64,000 nucleotides of DNA from Gemmata massiliana (GCA_000531095.1 HG799464.1:186817-250816); one strand, 5' to 3'; counted from the first letter of the stretch, positions 38,649-48,028 are shown. Translations and numbers: made by a program. The notes: generated by a model not told the origin, from the sequence alone.

Positions 38649-40577
38649 TTACTTCTTGTTGGGGTCCGAGCGGAGCGTGCGGACGCGCTCCTTACCGACC
38701 GGCGTGGCACCGAGGAACCCGAACAGCATCTCATTCGTGGTCTCTTCGCCGAACCGCACGAGCTTCGGCGGGTTGCTGGGGTTGTGGGGGTTCTTGTCGG
38801 AGTTATCGAACACGGCCTCCACATCGATCCTGGTACCCGCCTTCGCGAACACGGGTTTCGCGAACCAGTACGATTCCTGCCAGTTGTAATCCCAGTCCTT
38901 GATGTCCACGAGCACGACGGTTTCGCCGCCCGGCGGGGTCATGCTCACTTTCACGCTCCGGCCGAGCAGGTGCATGTGCGGCATCACGCTGTGAAGGTTC
39001 GCGTCCGCAGTGGTCCACGCGGAACCTTTCTCGAGGTGCTTGGCCTTGCCCGCGGGGATGAGCGTGAGCGGTGACATTCCCCCAACGACGAGCGTGGTCC
39101 ACGGCTTTTCGACCGGCTTCTTCGCGAAGTACAGCCCGACCTTCGTGCGGTCCTTTTCAGGCTTCCCGGTGCGGTGATAGTGGACCTGGAGCACGATCTC
39201 CGCTTCCTTGGGCAACAGTACGCCGGAACCCTCGGGGAACTTGGTGCCGAGTTGCCCTGGTGCCCAGCCGCCGAGCGACCCGACCGCCGGAATTTCCGGG
39301 CGCGGGGCGTCGGCCTGGTTCGGAATGAAGCCCAAACCCATTGCGACCGGGTACCCGGGACCGCGATCGAGTTCGTCCGCGGGCTTCTTGCGCTCGCGCT
39401 CGGCGGTTTCGAGCTTGCGCGCCTTGCCGGTGGTGTCGAAGTAGTTGAGCGTGTGGTGAACGACGGTCGCGTTACCCGGCTTCACCTCGTAAGCCACCAC
39501 GAACTTGTCTTCCTTCAGCCCCGTGGGGAGCACGAAACAGCGGAACGTGTCCTTGCCGGCCGCGCCGACGTGGAAATCGTCGGGCACTTCGACTACGAGG
39601 TCCGGTTCGCCGAGGCGCCAGCCGTCCGGGAACTTCACGGGCGCCGGGGCGTCCTTCGGGTCACCCTCGGGGCACCCGGTCTTTTCCCACAACGCGAGCG
39701 TGTCGAGTTCGCGTGCGGTCAGGCTGCGTGCGTTCTTGAACTCCGGCCCCGCGCTTGGCTTCCACGGCGGCATTTCCTTCGACTGTGTGTAGTGAACGAT
39801 GTCGGAGGCCCAGTTGAGCGCTTGCTTGTACGTCATCAGCGCGAACGGTCCGACGTCGCCAGGCCGGTGGCAGCTCTGGCAGTGCTTTTGGAGAATCGGC
39901 AGCACGTCGCGGTGGTAGGTCACGGTATCGGCGGTGACTTTCCGCTCTTTTGCGTCAATGTGACAGCCGATGGCGCGCGTCGCGGGGGCCGACACGTTTT
40001 TGCCCGCAGTGAGAGCTTCGAGCGCGTCCCGCAGGTCGCGTTCGGTCACCTGGGGGTTCTTCTTCAAGCGGCCGTAATACTGGTTATCGATGCGCCCGCG
40101 GTACCTCAGGACGTGGTTGTGATCGAGGACGAACGCTTCCGGCGTGACGATCGCCTTGAACGCTTCGACCGCGTCGAGCTTGCTGTCGGATACTACGGGG
40201 AACGGGAATTTGAAATCCGCGGCTTTCTTCGCGATCCGCTCCGCGCTGTCGTCCGTCGGGACGAGCGCGAGGAACTTGACGCCCTTCGCCGAGTAGGTTT
40301 TGTGAAGTTCCGCGAGGGTGCCCGCGTAGCTGTTCGAGACCGGGCAATCGAACGAGAGGAACACGACGACCGTGCCTTTTTCTCCCGCGAAATCCCGGAG
40401 CGCGGGCGTCTTCCCGTCGACCGCGGCGAATTTGACGTTCTCGATTTCCTTGTTGAGCCGGTCCGTGCTGACGTCCGGGTCCGCGGCGGACGTGCGCGCC
40501 GGTCCCGAGAACCCGACCAGAACACCGACCATCGCGAGAACCGCGCCCGTCAACCCGATGTGAGCCGCCCGAGACAT
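38649..40577 (-). CDS. Secreted Redoxin-cytochrome c-copper type II monooxygenase fusion
   Basis: A 642-residue protein. ATG 40577 after GGAGGTGCG begins a signal segment (MSRAAHIGLTGAVLAMVGVLVGF). Residues about 45-190 are a peroxiredoxin/Redoxin fold (VVFLSFDCPVSNSYAGTLAEL, Cys78 with no resolving CxxC). A single-heme cytochrome c site CQSCH (233-237) lies in the planctomycete PSCyt context (HRDVLPILQKHCQSCHRPGDVGPFALMTY). The C-terminal half resembles copper type II ascorbate-dependent monooxygenases (VVHHTLNYF, LQVHYHRTG, HSVMPHMHLLG), with the expected His/Met copper ligands. It is probably periplasmic and redox-active; the substrate is unknown. A CopD-like gene lies upstream. Confidence 0.85.
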   Translation of the reverse strand: MSRAAHIGLTGAVLAMVGVLVGFSGPARTSAADPDVSTDRLNKEIENVKFAAVDGKTPALRDFAGEKGTVVVFLSFDCPVSNSYAGTLAELHKTYSAKGVKFLALVPTDDSAERIAKKAADFKFPFPVVSDSKLDAVEAFKAIVTPEAFVLDHNHVLRYRGRIDNQYYGRLKKNPQVTERDLRDALEALTAGKNVSAPATRAIGCHIDAKERKVTADTVTYHRDVLPILQKHCQSCHRPGDVGPFALMTYKQALNWASDIVHYTQSKEMPPWKPSAGPEFKNARSLTARELDTLALWEKTGCPEGDPKDAPAPVKFPDGWRLGEPDLVVEVPDDFHVGAAGKDTFRCFVLPTGLKEDKFVVAYEVKPGNATVVHHTLNYFDTTGKARKLETAERERKKPADELDRGPGYPVAMGLGFIPNQADAPRPEIPAVGSLGGWAPGQLGTKFPEGSGVLLPKEAEIVLQVHYHRTGKPEKDRTKVGLYFAKKPVEKPWTTLVVGGMSPLTLIPAGKAKHLEKGSAWTTADANLHSVMPHMHLLGRSVKVSMTPPGGETVVLVDIKDWDYNWQESYWFAKPVFAKAGTRIDVEAVFDNSDKNPHNPSNPPKLVRFGEETTNEMLFGFLGATPVGKERVRTLRSDPNKK

Positions 40578-40745
40578 CCGCGCACCTCCACAAGACCGCA
40601 GCAACACGAGAGGCGACGTTGCCGCACTCTACTTAGCATACACGCTCCGGCCGGGGGCGGGTTTCAGGTTCACGGAAGTATCACGGGGCGGGTACCATTG
40701 ACAGAGCGATTCTTGTCAGAGCGAAAGAGCCTTGGCCAGAACCGT

Positions 40746-41216
40746 TTAGACACTCGCAATGGCCCGGCACGCCTGACCGAGCGCAAATCCGGTGCCGGCT
40801 AGCGCCACCATTCCGAGTGCAAGGCGCTGACCTTGTGTGCGGTAGCGGGCGAACTCGTCCGGTGCGGCACACGCCCGCCACGGCCAGTGGACCCACGACA
40901 CATACGTGAACAGCACGCAGGCCGCGAGCCACACACCGGTTTTCGCGATCATCAGAACGAGCCAGGCGATATTCGAGCCGTCCCACTTCAACCCGACGAG
41001 CGCGAAGCCGGACAGCCCGCACACCAATAACCCGGCCGTCACGAAGTACCGCATGTTGTGCGCGAGGTGCGTCGAGAAGTGCTCGTAGTCGGCCCGTTTG
41101 TCGAAGAACGTGAACGCTTTCCCGTCTACGACGAGCGTGCGATAGAAGATCGCACCGAACCACGCCGCGGCCGACATTCCGTGAACGCAAAAAAGGAACT
41201 GCTCCAAGATTTTCAT
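40746..41216 (-). CDS. CopD-like four-helix membrane protein
   Basis: A 156-residue protein. ATG 41216 (MKILEQFLFCVHGMSAAAWFGAIFYRTLVV) is followed by helices around MRYFVTAGLLVCGLSGFALVGL, AWLVLMIAKTGVWLAACVLFTYVSWV and GMVALAGTGFALGQACRAI. The early His, the mid-protein His in HFSTHLAHNMRYF and the general layout resemble the copper-resistance D / putative heme- or copper-binding membrane family. Ligands cannot be proven from sequence. It is 168 bp upstream of the copper-monooxygenase fusion on the same strand, which supports a metal/redox theme. Confidence 0.6.
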   Translation of the reverse strand: MKILEQFLFCVHGMSAAAWFGAIFYRTLVVDGKAFTFFDKRADYEHFSTHLAHNMRYFVTAGLLVCGLSGFALVGLKWDGSNIAWLVLMIAKTGVWLAACVLFTYVSWVHWPWRACAAPDEFARYRTQGQRLALGMVALAGTGFALGQACRAIASV

Positions 41217-41289
41217 GGCGATTCTCCCCATCGTGTCCTCACTCCTCACACCGAGATCGTGAGTGCGGACACAACAGGTAAAACGGTCT

Positions 41290-42180
41290 TCACACCGCGG
41301 TCGCCATCAGCGGGATACCGTCGGGTGGAGTTGCGTTGAGATCGCGTGCGGGGACGGGCTGCATCCGGGCGACGATGACGGTGATGTTGTCGGTGCCGCC
41401 GGCGTCGTTGGCCGCAGTGATAAGCGCGCTCGCGGCGAGTTCGGCCGTCGGTGCGCTGGAGAGGATGTCGAGGATCGTTTCGTCGGTCACTTTGCGCGAA
41501 AGTCCGTCCGTGCAGAGAAGCAACTCGTCGCCCGGTTGAAGCGTCGCGTGGTACAGATCGGGCGTCACGTTTTTCTGACCCGCGCCGATGCAGTTCCAGA
41601 GGGCGTTGCCGAGTCCGGACGCTTCCGCTTGGGCCGCAGTCAGGAGGCCATCGTCCACCGCGCGCTGACCGACCGTGTGGTCGGTGGTCCAGCGCTGGAG
41701 CTTGCCCTCGCGTCGGAGGTAAAAGCGGCTGTCACCCGCGTGAACGATGTACACACGCGGCCACAGCACGCACGCGAGGGTGAGCGTCGTGCCCATTTTG
41801 CGGAACCGCGATTGCTCGGCCGCGTCCTTGACCGCTTCTTGAACCGCCTGAACCGCGTTCTTGAGTTCGTTCTCCAGCTCCTTTTCGCGCCCGTCCTGGT
41901 AGCGGTAGAACCACGGCATCGTCTTCGCGACGTACCACGAAATCGTTTCCACCGCGAGTCCGCTGGCCAGCTCTCCGCCGGCCAGCCCGCCCATACCGTC
42001 GGCCACCACAAACAGGTGACCTGTAACACCCGACTTCCAGCCATATGAATGGGGTGGAGTCAGGCTCGTCTGCGTTACTTGGAGCTGTTTCGTGAGGTCC
42101 GCGATGAGGAAGTGGTCTTCGTTATTTTTGCGAACGCGGCCGATGTCCGTCAGCCCGGCGTATTCGATCGAAATAGCCAT
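41290..42180 (-). CDS. PP2C-family protein serine/threonine phosphatase
   Basis: A 296-residue cytoplasmic enzyme. ATG 42180 (MAISIEYAGLTDIGRVRKNNEDHFLIADL). PP2C motifs with metal-binding Asp residues: VRKNNEDHF, LFVVADGMGGLAGGELAS, MGTTLTLACVLW, YIVHAGDSRFYL, LLLCTDGLSRKVTDE and GGTDNITVIVARM. It would reverse Hanks-type kinase phosphorylation; a kinase is present at 14451, but the two are far apart. It stands alone between the CopD-like gene and the restriction-modification genes. Confidence 0.93.
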   Translation of the reverse strand: MAISIEYAGLTDIGRVRKNNEDHFLIADLTKQLQVTQTSLTPPHSYGWKSGVTGHLFVVADGMGGLAGGELASGLAVETISWYVAKTMPWFYRYQDGREKELENELKNAVQAVQEAVKDAAEQSRFRKMGTTLTLACVLWPRVYIVHAGDSRFYLRREGKLQRWTTDHTVGQRAVDDGLLTAAQAEASGLGNALWNCIGAGQKNVTPDLYHATLQPGDELLLCTDGLSRKVTDETILDILSSAPTAELAASALITAANDAGGTDNITVIVARMQPVPARDLNATPPDGIPLMATAV

Positions 42181-42361
42181 CAGTGGCGACTCCCGCTTGA
42201 GGAAGAAACTCACGTTCTGACTGAGTTGCAAGCGGTGTGCCGTCGCTCCTACTTTTTAACACCTAATGGAATTAGTGGACTTGTTCTTGGTGGAGTGAAT
42301 CGACTTCATGCGACGGGTGCCCAGTGTCACGCCCCCGCAACTGTCGCCCTCAAACTGGTCT

Positions 42362-43462
42362 TTAAGCCGGCGTTCCGGGTTTCGTCACTAAGGTCGCAGT
42401 ATCCAGCCACTTGCTCACAACCTCATTATAGGCGTCGATAATCTTGGCCTTGCCACAGAGCGTTTGTGTGGTCAACAAGCTGTGCGTCCCGTTGATCGCC
42501 TCCTTGAGTTCAGCGAGGGATAGCTCGGCTGCGAAGAAGTTCACCACGTCTTCAATGTCAATTACTGCGATGTCTCGCTTGTAATCATCCAGCTTCATCG
42601 CCAGTTTGGTCGGGACGTTTAGCTCCTCATCCGTATTCACACCGGACGCGATGATGATGTACTTCGACAAGTTGTACTCATCCATCTTGATCCGGAACCC
42701 AGATAAGCGTGTCTTCCATTCGGGGCGGTCGGTCACTTCGTATGCCTTGAGTAGTTGCCCGTCGTGAAACTCTTCAATGTCTCCTGCTTTCTTGTCGAAC
42801 TTGTCAGAGGCGTGCGGATTGTGGGTGCGGACCTCGATCCCGTACCGCTTGCGGAACTCCGTTAGCAGAGAGGCAATCAAGAACTGCTGAATGTAGCCCT
42901 CTGAAGGAGTGGTAATGAGTTGGAAGAACAGTATCTTGGCCCGCGTGAAGGTGAGGATGTCGTCGCTCACGTTAGGAAGGGGACTGATGTCCCGCTTCGA
43001 GTCCGCGAACCTCTCGGCTAAGTAGTTGGCGGTACGCTGCAACTCTTCCTTGTTCTCTCGGGCGTCCATGACCGCGGCCCGGAACTTACTTGTCCGGTCG
43101 TCACGCGACAGGCGGAAACTCTTCTTGTCCCCTTTGCCGAGACTGTTTTGGAAGAAAGCGATAACCGGACCGTGGAGCGTGATGCCGCGGCGGGTGAGTT
43201 CTTCACACACCCACATATCCCCGTACTTCCCTCGATAGCCTGCGGGGAAGGCATCGAAGTCCCAACCCATGTCCTCGATGGCGTAGAAGACGAGCCAAGT
43301 TAGGGCCGTGCGAACACTCGCCTCCTGGTCGCGGATGAGTTCATCGCAGGCGCGTCGATGGGCTGCATTGGGGAGTTGATCGAGTTTGCCCCCGGCAACG
43401 TGAAAATCAACTCGCTCGATGAACGCCCGGGATGCAGCTTCAACGTGTGGGTTCGTCGCCAT
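42362..43462 (-). CDS. Type II restriction endonuclease (possibly SacI-like)
   Basis: A 366-residue protein. The ATG overlaps the methyltransferase stop codon as TGATG, indicating translational coupling. The central segment HNPHASDKFDKKAGDIEEFHDGQLLKAYEVTDRPEWK fits a PD-(D/E)xK nuclease core (SDK...GDIE...EVTD) in the style of SacI-family restriction enzymes, where the x-SDK-AGD-V/I-E pattern recurs. The N-terminal half is helical. Together with the adjacent C5 methyltransferase it would form a self-protecting restriction-modification pair. Recognition site unknown; SacI-like specificity is a guess. Confidence 0.75.
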   Translation of the reverse strand: MATNPHVEAASRAFIERVDFHVAGGKLDQLPNAAHRRACDELIRDQEASVRTALTWLVFYAIEDMGWDFDAFPAGYRGKYGDMWVCEELTRRGITLHGPVIAFFQNSLGKGDKKSFRLSRDDRTSKFRAAVMDARENKEELQRTANYLAERFADSKRDISPLPNVSDDILTFTRAKILFFQLITTPSEGYIQQFLIASLLTEFRKRYGIEVRTHNPHASDKFDKKAGDIEEFHDGQLLKAYEVTDRPEWKTRLSGFRIKMDEYNLSKYIIIASGVNTDEELNVPTKLAMKLDDYKRDIAVIDIEDVVNFFAAELSLAELKEAINGTHSLLTTQTLCGKAKIIDAYNEVVSKWLDTATLVTKPGTPA

Positions 43463-44505
43463 CAGAACAGCGTCCTTTGCCGTGGCATCCTGACCGGGCG
43501 GTTGGTGGGTTCGGCGGACAGTTGTGCGAGTACCGCCCGACCGATGGCTTCGGCCAGTAGTGGCGGAACAGCGTCTCCAATTTGATGGTACTGAGCGGAT
43601 CGCGGACCGCAGAACACCATGTCCTTTGGGAAGGTCTGGAGGATAGCCGACTCAGTTACGGTCAGGCGTCTTGCCCCCGGGAGCGTGCCTGTTTTGGGTT
43701 TACCACCCCCCATGAGGTGGGCGTGGTACTCCGGCACGAGTGCCAGGGTGTCGAAAAAGTGGGTCTTATTGCCGCCCGCGGAAGCCAAAATCGTGTGGCA
43801 GGGTTCGTCAACGTTGATCGGTCGCCCGCCGCCGTTGAAGACGTGTCCATCATAGGGTCTGGGGCGGAGATCCGGGTTCTTGGCGTAACAGACCTTCGCG
43901 GCGTTTGGCTCCCCGAGTAGTTCACCCGTGAGAACGTCGCGAACACGGACGTGTGGGTTTAGTGTCCCCGGTCCGTGGGTCGGCTTGGGGAACTCGAATT
44001 GTGCTTTCCGCAACCCGACCACGAACAACCGCCGTCGCTTTTGCGGAACTCCGAAGTCCGTTGCATTCAGAACTTGCCATGCCAGCGAGAACCCCAGGTC
44101 TTCAAGTTTCTCGATGACTTCGGACAGGTACTTCATCCGGTCGCCGGCTACAAGTCCCGGCACGTTCTCCATGACGAACGCTTCGGGTTCGATCTCCCGG
44201 ACGGCTCTGATGAACTCCGGGATCATGTTGCGGTCGTCGGTGTGGGACTTCCGCAATCCGCCAGAAGAAAAGGGCTGACACGGTGGTCCGCCGTAGACCA
44301 GCTCGACCTTGCCGCGGTACTTGGCGAACTTGACCTGCTGAATGTCGCTGGTGATGATCTCGGCTTCGGGTGTGTGAGTAGAGTAGGTGCGGGTACGGTG
44401 TGGGTCGATCTCCACAGCGCAGACCGTGTTCACACCCGCGGCCTTCATACCGAGAGTCAATCCACCCGCGCTGGCGAAAAGGTCGATGCCTCGTACCACG
44501 CCCAC
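43462..44505 (-). CDS. DNA (cytosine-5-)-methyltransferase
   Basis: A 347-residue C5 methyltransferase with motifs in order: I (IDLFASAGGLTLGMKAAG), IV with catalytic Cys76 (GGPPCQPFSSGG), VI (FVMENVPGL), VIII (QKRRRLFVVGL), IX/X (LTVTESAILQTFP and QIGDAVPPLLAEAIG). The target-recognition region lies between VIII and IX (about 185-290). It uses SAM to methylate a specific cytosine and protects the genome against the endonuclease encoded immediately downstream. The first gene of the pair is the methyltransferase, an order that allows protection before restriction. Confidence 0.95.
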   Translation of the reverse strand: MGVVRGIDLFASAGGLTLGMKAAGVNTVCAVEIDPHRTRTYSTHTPEAEIITSDIQQVKFAKYRGKVELVYGGPPCQPFSSGGLRKSHTDDRNMIPEFIRAVREIEPEAFVMENVPGLVAGDRMKYLSEVIEKLEDLGFSLAWQVLNATDFGVPQKRRRLFVVGLRKAQFEFPKPTHGPGTLNPHVRVRDVLTGELLGEPNAAKVCYAKNPDLRPRPYDGHVFNGGGRPINVDEPCHTILASAGGNKTHFFDTLALVPEYHAHLMGGGKPKTGTLPGARRLTVTESAILQTFPKDMVFCGPRSAQYHQIGDAVPPLLAEAIGRAVLAQLSAEPTNRPVRMPRQRTLF

Positions 44506-44650
44506 CCCCGGGATGTGCCCATCTTAAGCGTCTTTCAATTTCTCTTACTGGCTATCGGCTTCGCAATGTCCGATGGGTGAAGGGCGTTGCTCCAGGTAGG
44601 TGGTCCGTTCTTCCAATTGTGTCGGTTTTCCGGGTTGGGGGTATCGATCT

Positions 44651-45799
44651 TCACTCCCTCCGGCCACACCCACCACTTGCGCACCCCTTCGGTTCCTGGT
44701 CGTCGCTGAGGAGGGGCAGGGCGGTTTTATCCTTTTCAGCCACGATCTTGGCCCATTGCGAGCCGCCGTGTTCGGGGAGGAGTTCGAGCTTGCCCGTGGT
44801 TTGAGCGTAAACGCCCTTCGCGAGCACGTACCAGCAGAAGTAACAGTGGTTGCTCGTGGCTCCGGGGAGGGCGTTCGGGTCGTGAGCCAGGATCTCGTCG
44901 CGGATGGCAGTCAGTCCGTCGCGAAAGACCGTACCCACGACCGGGTGGTTGCGCGCGAACTGAACGATCTGCTCGAGGCTGTCGGTGTAGATGTTCCCGA
45001 TCGTGAGTTGGTCCAGGTCCGAAGCGAACCCGCAGCACGGCTTCACTTCGCCCTTCGGGTTCACGATCAGCGCTTGCCCCGGGCCTTCACAGTAGTCCTC
45101 CTCGAACCACGTGCCGTCCCAGGAATCGCCGGGGAGTTCCTCAGCGCGCTCCACAGTGGCGAGGTGGTTCCAGCACGCGGTCATCGTGAAGTCGTCGCTC
45201 ACGAGCAGGTAGCGCCCGAGCACCTTCGACCACTCGACCACGCCGTCCAGGGCTTCCGCGAGGCGCTTGATCGGCTCCAGACCCTTGTTAGGGGCGCGAC
45301 TCGCGTAACTCAGCGAAAGGATCGTGTCGCGTGCGAAGACCGCGCGCGTTACCCGACAGAACTCCGCGAGCTTCTCGATGTCCATGCCGTGGAACTTGTC
45401 CACGCTCAGACCGATTTTGCCGCTGAACCCCGCGTCGCGGAGGTCCGACAGTACGGCCGTGGCGTGCTCCGCGTCGCGGTGCCAGACGCCGTTCGTCATC
45501 AACTTGTCGAACCGGAACCCGAGTTCCGCAGCGCGCGCGGTGAGCGCGTTCAGGAACTCCGGGTACAGGAACGGTTCGCCGCCCGTGAAGCCGATCGTGC
45601 CGATGCCCGCGTGGTGGGCCTGTTCGAGAAATTTGACCGCGGTCGGGATGTCGAGTCGGTCGGGCCACTCGATCGGCACGCAGCAGTGCGGGCACGCGAG
45701 GTTGCACTGGTAGAGGGGCGCTAGCTGCACCATCCGCGGCCGGAACATTCGGGCGGGTGGCTCAGGCGGGGCGGGTCGCTTGTAAACGGAGGTACTCAT
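44651..45799 (-). CDS. Radical SAM protein with C-terminal cysteine clusters
   Basis: A 382-residue enzyme. The 4Fe-4S site is QCNLACPHC (Cys32, Cys36, Cys39) and the SAM motif is GFTGGEPFLYPEF. The C-terminal half has extra cysteines suggestive of auxiliary cluster(s): DYCEGPGQALIVNPKGEVKPCCGFASD, NHCYFCWYVLAKG and a final GCASGGCG. The layout is SPASM/twitch-like, as in peptide-modifying or anaerobic-maturase radical SAM proteins. No precursor peptide gene is visible next to it. Cytoplasmic; substrate unknown. Confidence 0.85.
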   Translation of the reverse strand: MSTSVYKRPAPPEPPARMFRPRMVQLAPLYQCNLACPHCCVPIEWPDRLDIPTAVKFLEQAHHAGIGTIGFTGGEPFLYPEFLNALTARAAELGFRFDKLMTNGVWHRDAEHATAVLSDLRDAGFSGKIGLSVDKFHGMDIEKLAEFCRVTRAVFARDTILSLSYASRAPNKGLEPIKRLAEALDGVVEWSKVLGRYLLVSDDFTMTACWNHLATVERAEELPGDSWDGTWFEEDYCEGPGQALIVNPKGEVKPCCGFASDLDQLTIGNIYTDSLEQIVQFARNHPVVGTVFRDGLTAIRDEILAHDPNALPGATSNHCYFCWYVLAKGVYAQTTGKLELLPEHGGSQWAKIVAEKDKTALPLLSDDQEPKGCASGGCGRRE

Positions 45800-45930
45800 G
45801 AGCCACTCTGAGAAGGCTGGCGAGTTATTCTACAAACGTCGGCGACGTCTGTTTGCTAACTCTCGCGTTCTCAGTGGCCGCGACGGTGGGCGCGCGGATT
45901 TGCACGCCCGACCGTCCTGCACTTTGTCAC

Positions 45931-46803
45931 TCACCGACGGATGACGGCCGTCACCGGGAAGTGGTCCGAGGGCGTGCGGCCGTCCTTTTCGGTACGGTCG
46001 ATCTCGCCCGCAACCACCTTCCAGTCGCGTGACACGCCGATCCAGTCGATCCGACTTCGCTTGTTCACGCCCGCCTTGAAATCGGTTGTCGTGCCCTCGC
46101 CCTCTTCGCGCTTCGGGTGCGCCACCCGGAAACTGTCCACGACCGGCGACTCGTCGTTGCCGCTCTTGTGGAACAGGGCCTTGTAGGGGTCGCTGTCCTC
46201 GCCGGAGTTGAAGTCACCGGTGAGGACCACGGAACAGTCTTTCCCGAGGGCGGCGATCTGCTCGCGGATCAGTTTCGCCGACTTGAGTCGGGCTTCCTTT
46301 CCGATGTGGTCGAAGTGCGTGTTCACGAACAGCACCGGCTTGCCGCCCAGTTTGTCCTTCAACCGCACCCACGTGACCATGCGGGGCAGGGAGCTGTCCC
46401 AACTCTTGCTGCCCGCGTCCATTGGCTTCTCGCTGAGCCAGAAGTGCCCGCCGTCCGTCTTCTCGAACCGGGCCTCGCGCCAGTACAGGGCCATCATCTC
46501 GCCCTTCTCCTTGCCGTCGTCCCGGCCGACCCCGAGCACACCGTACTCCTTGAGCTTCTCGGCCAGGAAGTCGCGCTGGAAGCCCAGCGTTTCCTGCGTG
46601 CCGAGTAGGTCCGGGCCGAACGCCTTGACCGTGTCCGCGAGGAACTCTTTCCGCTTGTCCCAGTGGTTCTCGCCGTCTTTGGCCGTGCCGTAACGCACGT
46701 TGAAGCTCATGACTTTGACATCCGAGCCGGCCGGACCGTCACCGGTGAATGCAGGAGCCGACAGCCCGCAGATCACGGCAAAACAAATCACCCGAGCAAC
46801 CAT
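45931..46803 (-). CDS. Secreted endonuclease/exonuclease/phosphatase family protein
   Basis: A 290-residue protein. ATG 46803 gives signal peptide MVARVICFAVICGLSAPAFT. DNase I-fold motifs: VMSFNVRYGTA, DLLGTQET (metal-binding Glu), FVNTHFDHIGKEARLKSA, VVLTGDFNS (catalytic Asp/Asn), RIDWIGVSRDW and PSDHFPVTAVI (His). The family cleaves phosphodiesters in nucleic acids, inositol phosphates or lipids; secreted planctomycete forms are common and of unknown substrate. It lies in a run of secreted enzymes on the minus strand. Confidence 0.9.
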   Translation of the reverse strand: MVARVICFAVICGLSAPAFTGDGPAGSDVKVMSFNVRYGTAKDGENHWDKRKEFLADTVKAFGPDLLGTQETLGFQRDFLAEKLKEYGVLGVGRDDGKEKGEMMALYWREARFEKTDGGHFWLSEKPMDAGSKSWDSSLPRMVTWVRLKDKLGGKPVLFVNTHFDHIGKEARLKSAKLIREQIAALGKDCSVVLTGDFNSGEDSDPYKALFHKSGNDESPVVDSFRVAHPKREEGEGTTTDFKAGVNKRSRIDWIGVSRDWKVVAGEIDRTEKDGRTPSDHFPVTAVIRR

Positions 46804-46873
46804 CACGAACCTCGTGGGAGAATTGGTTCTGATCGTAGGCGGAATGGGCAAGTTCGTTCGCCCGCTCCGAGCG

Positions 46874-48028
46874 TCATTTCTTCTCGAACACCGGAAGCGG
46901 CGCTGCGGCCTTCGGGCTCGCGGCACCAAAATCTTCTCCGACCAGAGCGGCAACTGTGGCGGCGACCTGGCTCTGCGTCACTTCAACCTTCTCGCGCTCG
47001 CCCAGAGCCGGCGTGTCCGGTCCCATCACCGCGATCCAGATATGTTCCGCCCCGGCCACGTTCTTCCCGTGATCGGTCCAGTCGACCCGCGTGCTCCCGC
47101 GGCCGTGGTCGGTCGTGATGAGGAGGGCGGTCTTGTCCTTGTACTGAGGGTCTTTCTGCAGCCCGTCCCACAGTTCCGCGAGGAACCGGTCGGCCTTGTT
47201 CGCGGAGTCCAAATACAGGTCGTACCGTCGGCCGTGCCCCCACTCGTCGGTTTCGCCCAGCCCGATGTACAGCACGCGGGGCTTGCGCCGTTCCAGTGCC
47301 GACTTCGTAGCGCCCATTGTGAACACGTCGAACGCATTGTCCGGCCAGTACCGCGGGAGCAACTCCATCGTCTCGTTTAAGCCGCGCTCGCGATCGGTCA
47401 GTTTGTCGGCTTTGAGCGGTTCCCAACCGGCCTGAATTCGTAGCCCGTTCTGTTGTGTTCGGAAGATGGAGGGGAACACGTCCCAGGTGCAGACCGCTTC
47501 AACCTTATCCTTGAAGCCCGGCCGCCCGTTCAGGAACTCCAGCACTGAGAGATTGGGATTGGCTTTCTTGGCGTTCGAGTCGATTCGCGGATCGGCAAGT
47601 CCGCAGAACATTTCACTGTAGCCCGGGTACGAGAACTTCAGCCCGTTGGTGATCTTGGCCGATGCGCCTTTGGCCGGGTTCCCGAACACTTGGCCGTGCT
47701 TGGCCACAGTGCCCCACAGGAACGGCATCAGCGCTGTTCGCCGGTCTTCAACTTTCTCGCGCAGGTACCGTTTCTTCAGGCCGGGCACGTCCTTCACGCC
47801 GCCCTGTTTGGCGTCCATGAACGACTCGTCCCCGCCCTCGAACAGCTCCTGCCAGCGGAACCCGTCGAGCGTCACAACGATGACATTTTCGGCTTTCCGT
47901 GCCGGCTCCGCGCCCGACGCGGGTGCCGTGAGTGTGGCGAGCACCACCAGGGCGGTGGATGAGATCAGGCAGCGTTTCGCGCCGCCTTTGGAGCGCACCG
48001 CGGCGCACAGGTTCGACAGGTCCAACAT
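46874..48028 (-). CDS. Secreted alkaline-phosphatase-superfamily phosphodiesterase
   Basis: A 384-residue protein. ATG 48028 starts a somewhat long signal region (MLDLSNLCAAVRSKGGAKRCLISSTALVVLATLTAPASGA). The metal-site and nucleophile region is VIVVTLDGFRWQELFEGGD, later LGETDEWGHGRRYDLYLDSANKADRFLAELWD and LLITTDHGRGSTRVDWTDHGKNVAGAEHIWIAVMG, typical of type I phosphodiesterase/nucleotide pyrophosphatases. The expected role is hydrolysis of phosphate diesters or monoesters outside the inner membrane. Neighbouring genes on both sides are also exported. Confidence 0.85.
   Translation of the reverse strand: MLDLSNLCAAVRSKGGAKRCLISSTALVVLATLTAPASGAEPARKAENVIVVTLDGFRWQELFEGGDESFMDAKQGGVKDVPGLKKRYLREKVEDRRTALMPFLWGTVAKHGQVFGNPAKGASAKITNGLKFSYPGYSEMFCGLADPRIDSNAKKANPNLSVLEFLNGRPGFKDKVEAVCTWDVFPSIFRTQQNGLRIQAGWEPLKADKLTDRERGLNETMELLPRYWPDNAFDVFTMGATKSALERRKPRVLYIGLGETDEWGHGRRYDLYLDSANKADRFLAELWDGLQKDPQYKDKTALLITTDHGRGSTRVDWTDHGKNVAGAEHIWIAVMGPDTPALGEREKVEVTQSQVAATVAALVGEDFGAASPKAAAPLPVFEKK

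Noticed and set aside
39174..40802. A 542-codon open frame on the plus strand
   Set aside because: It is antisense to the Redoxin-cytochrome-monooxygenase gene and has no recognisable motif.
41290..42180. A kinase-phosphatase operon with the Ser/Thr kinase
   Set aside because: The PP2C gene is 25 kb from the kinase gene, so a functional link cannot be argued from position.
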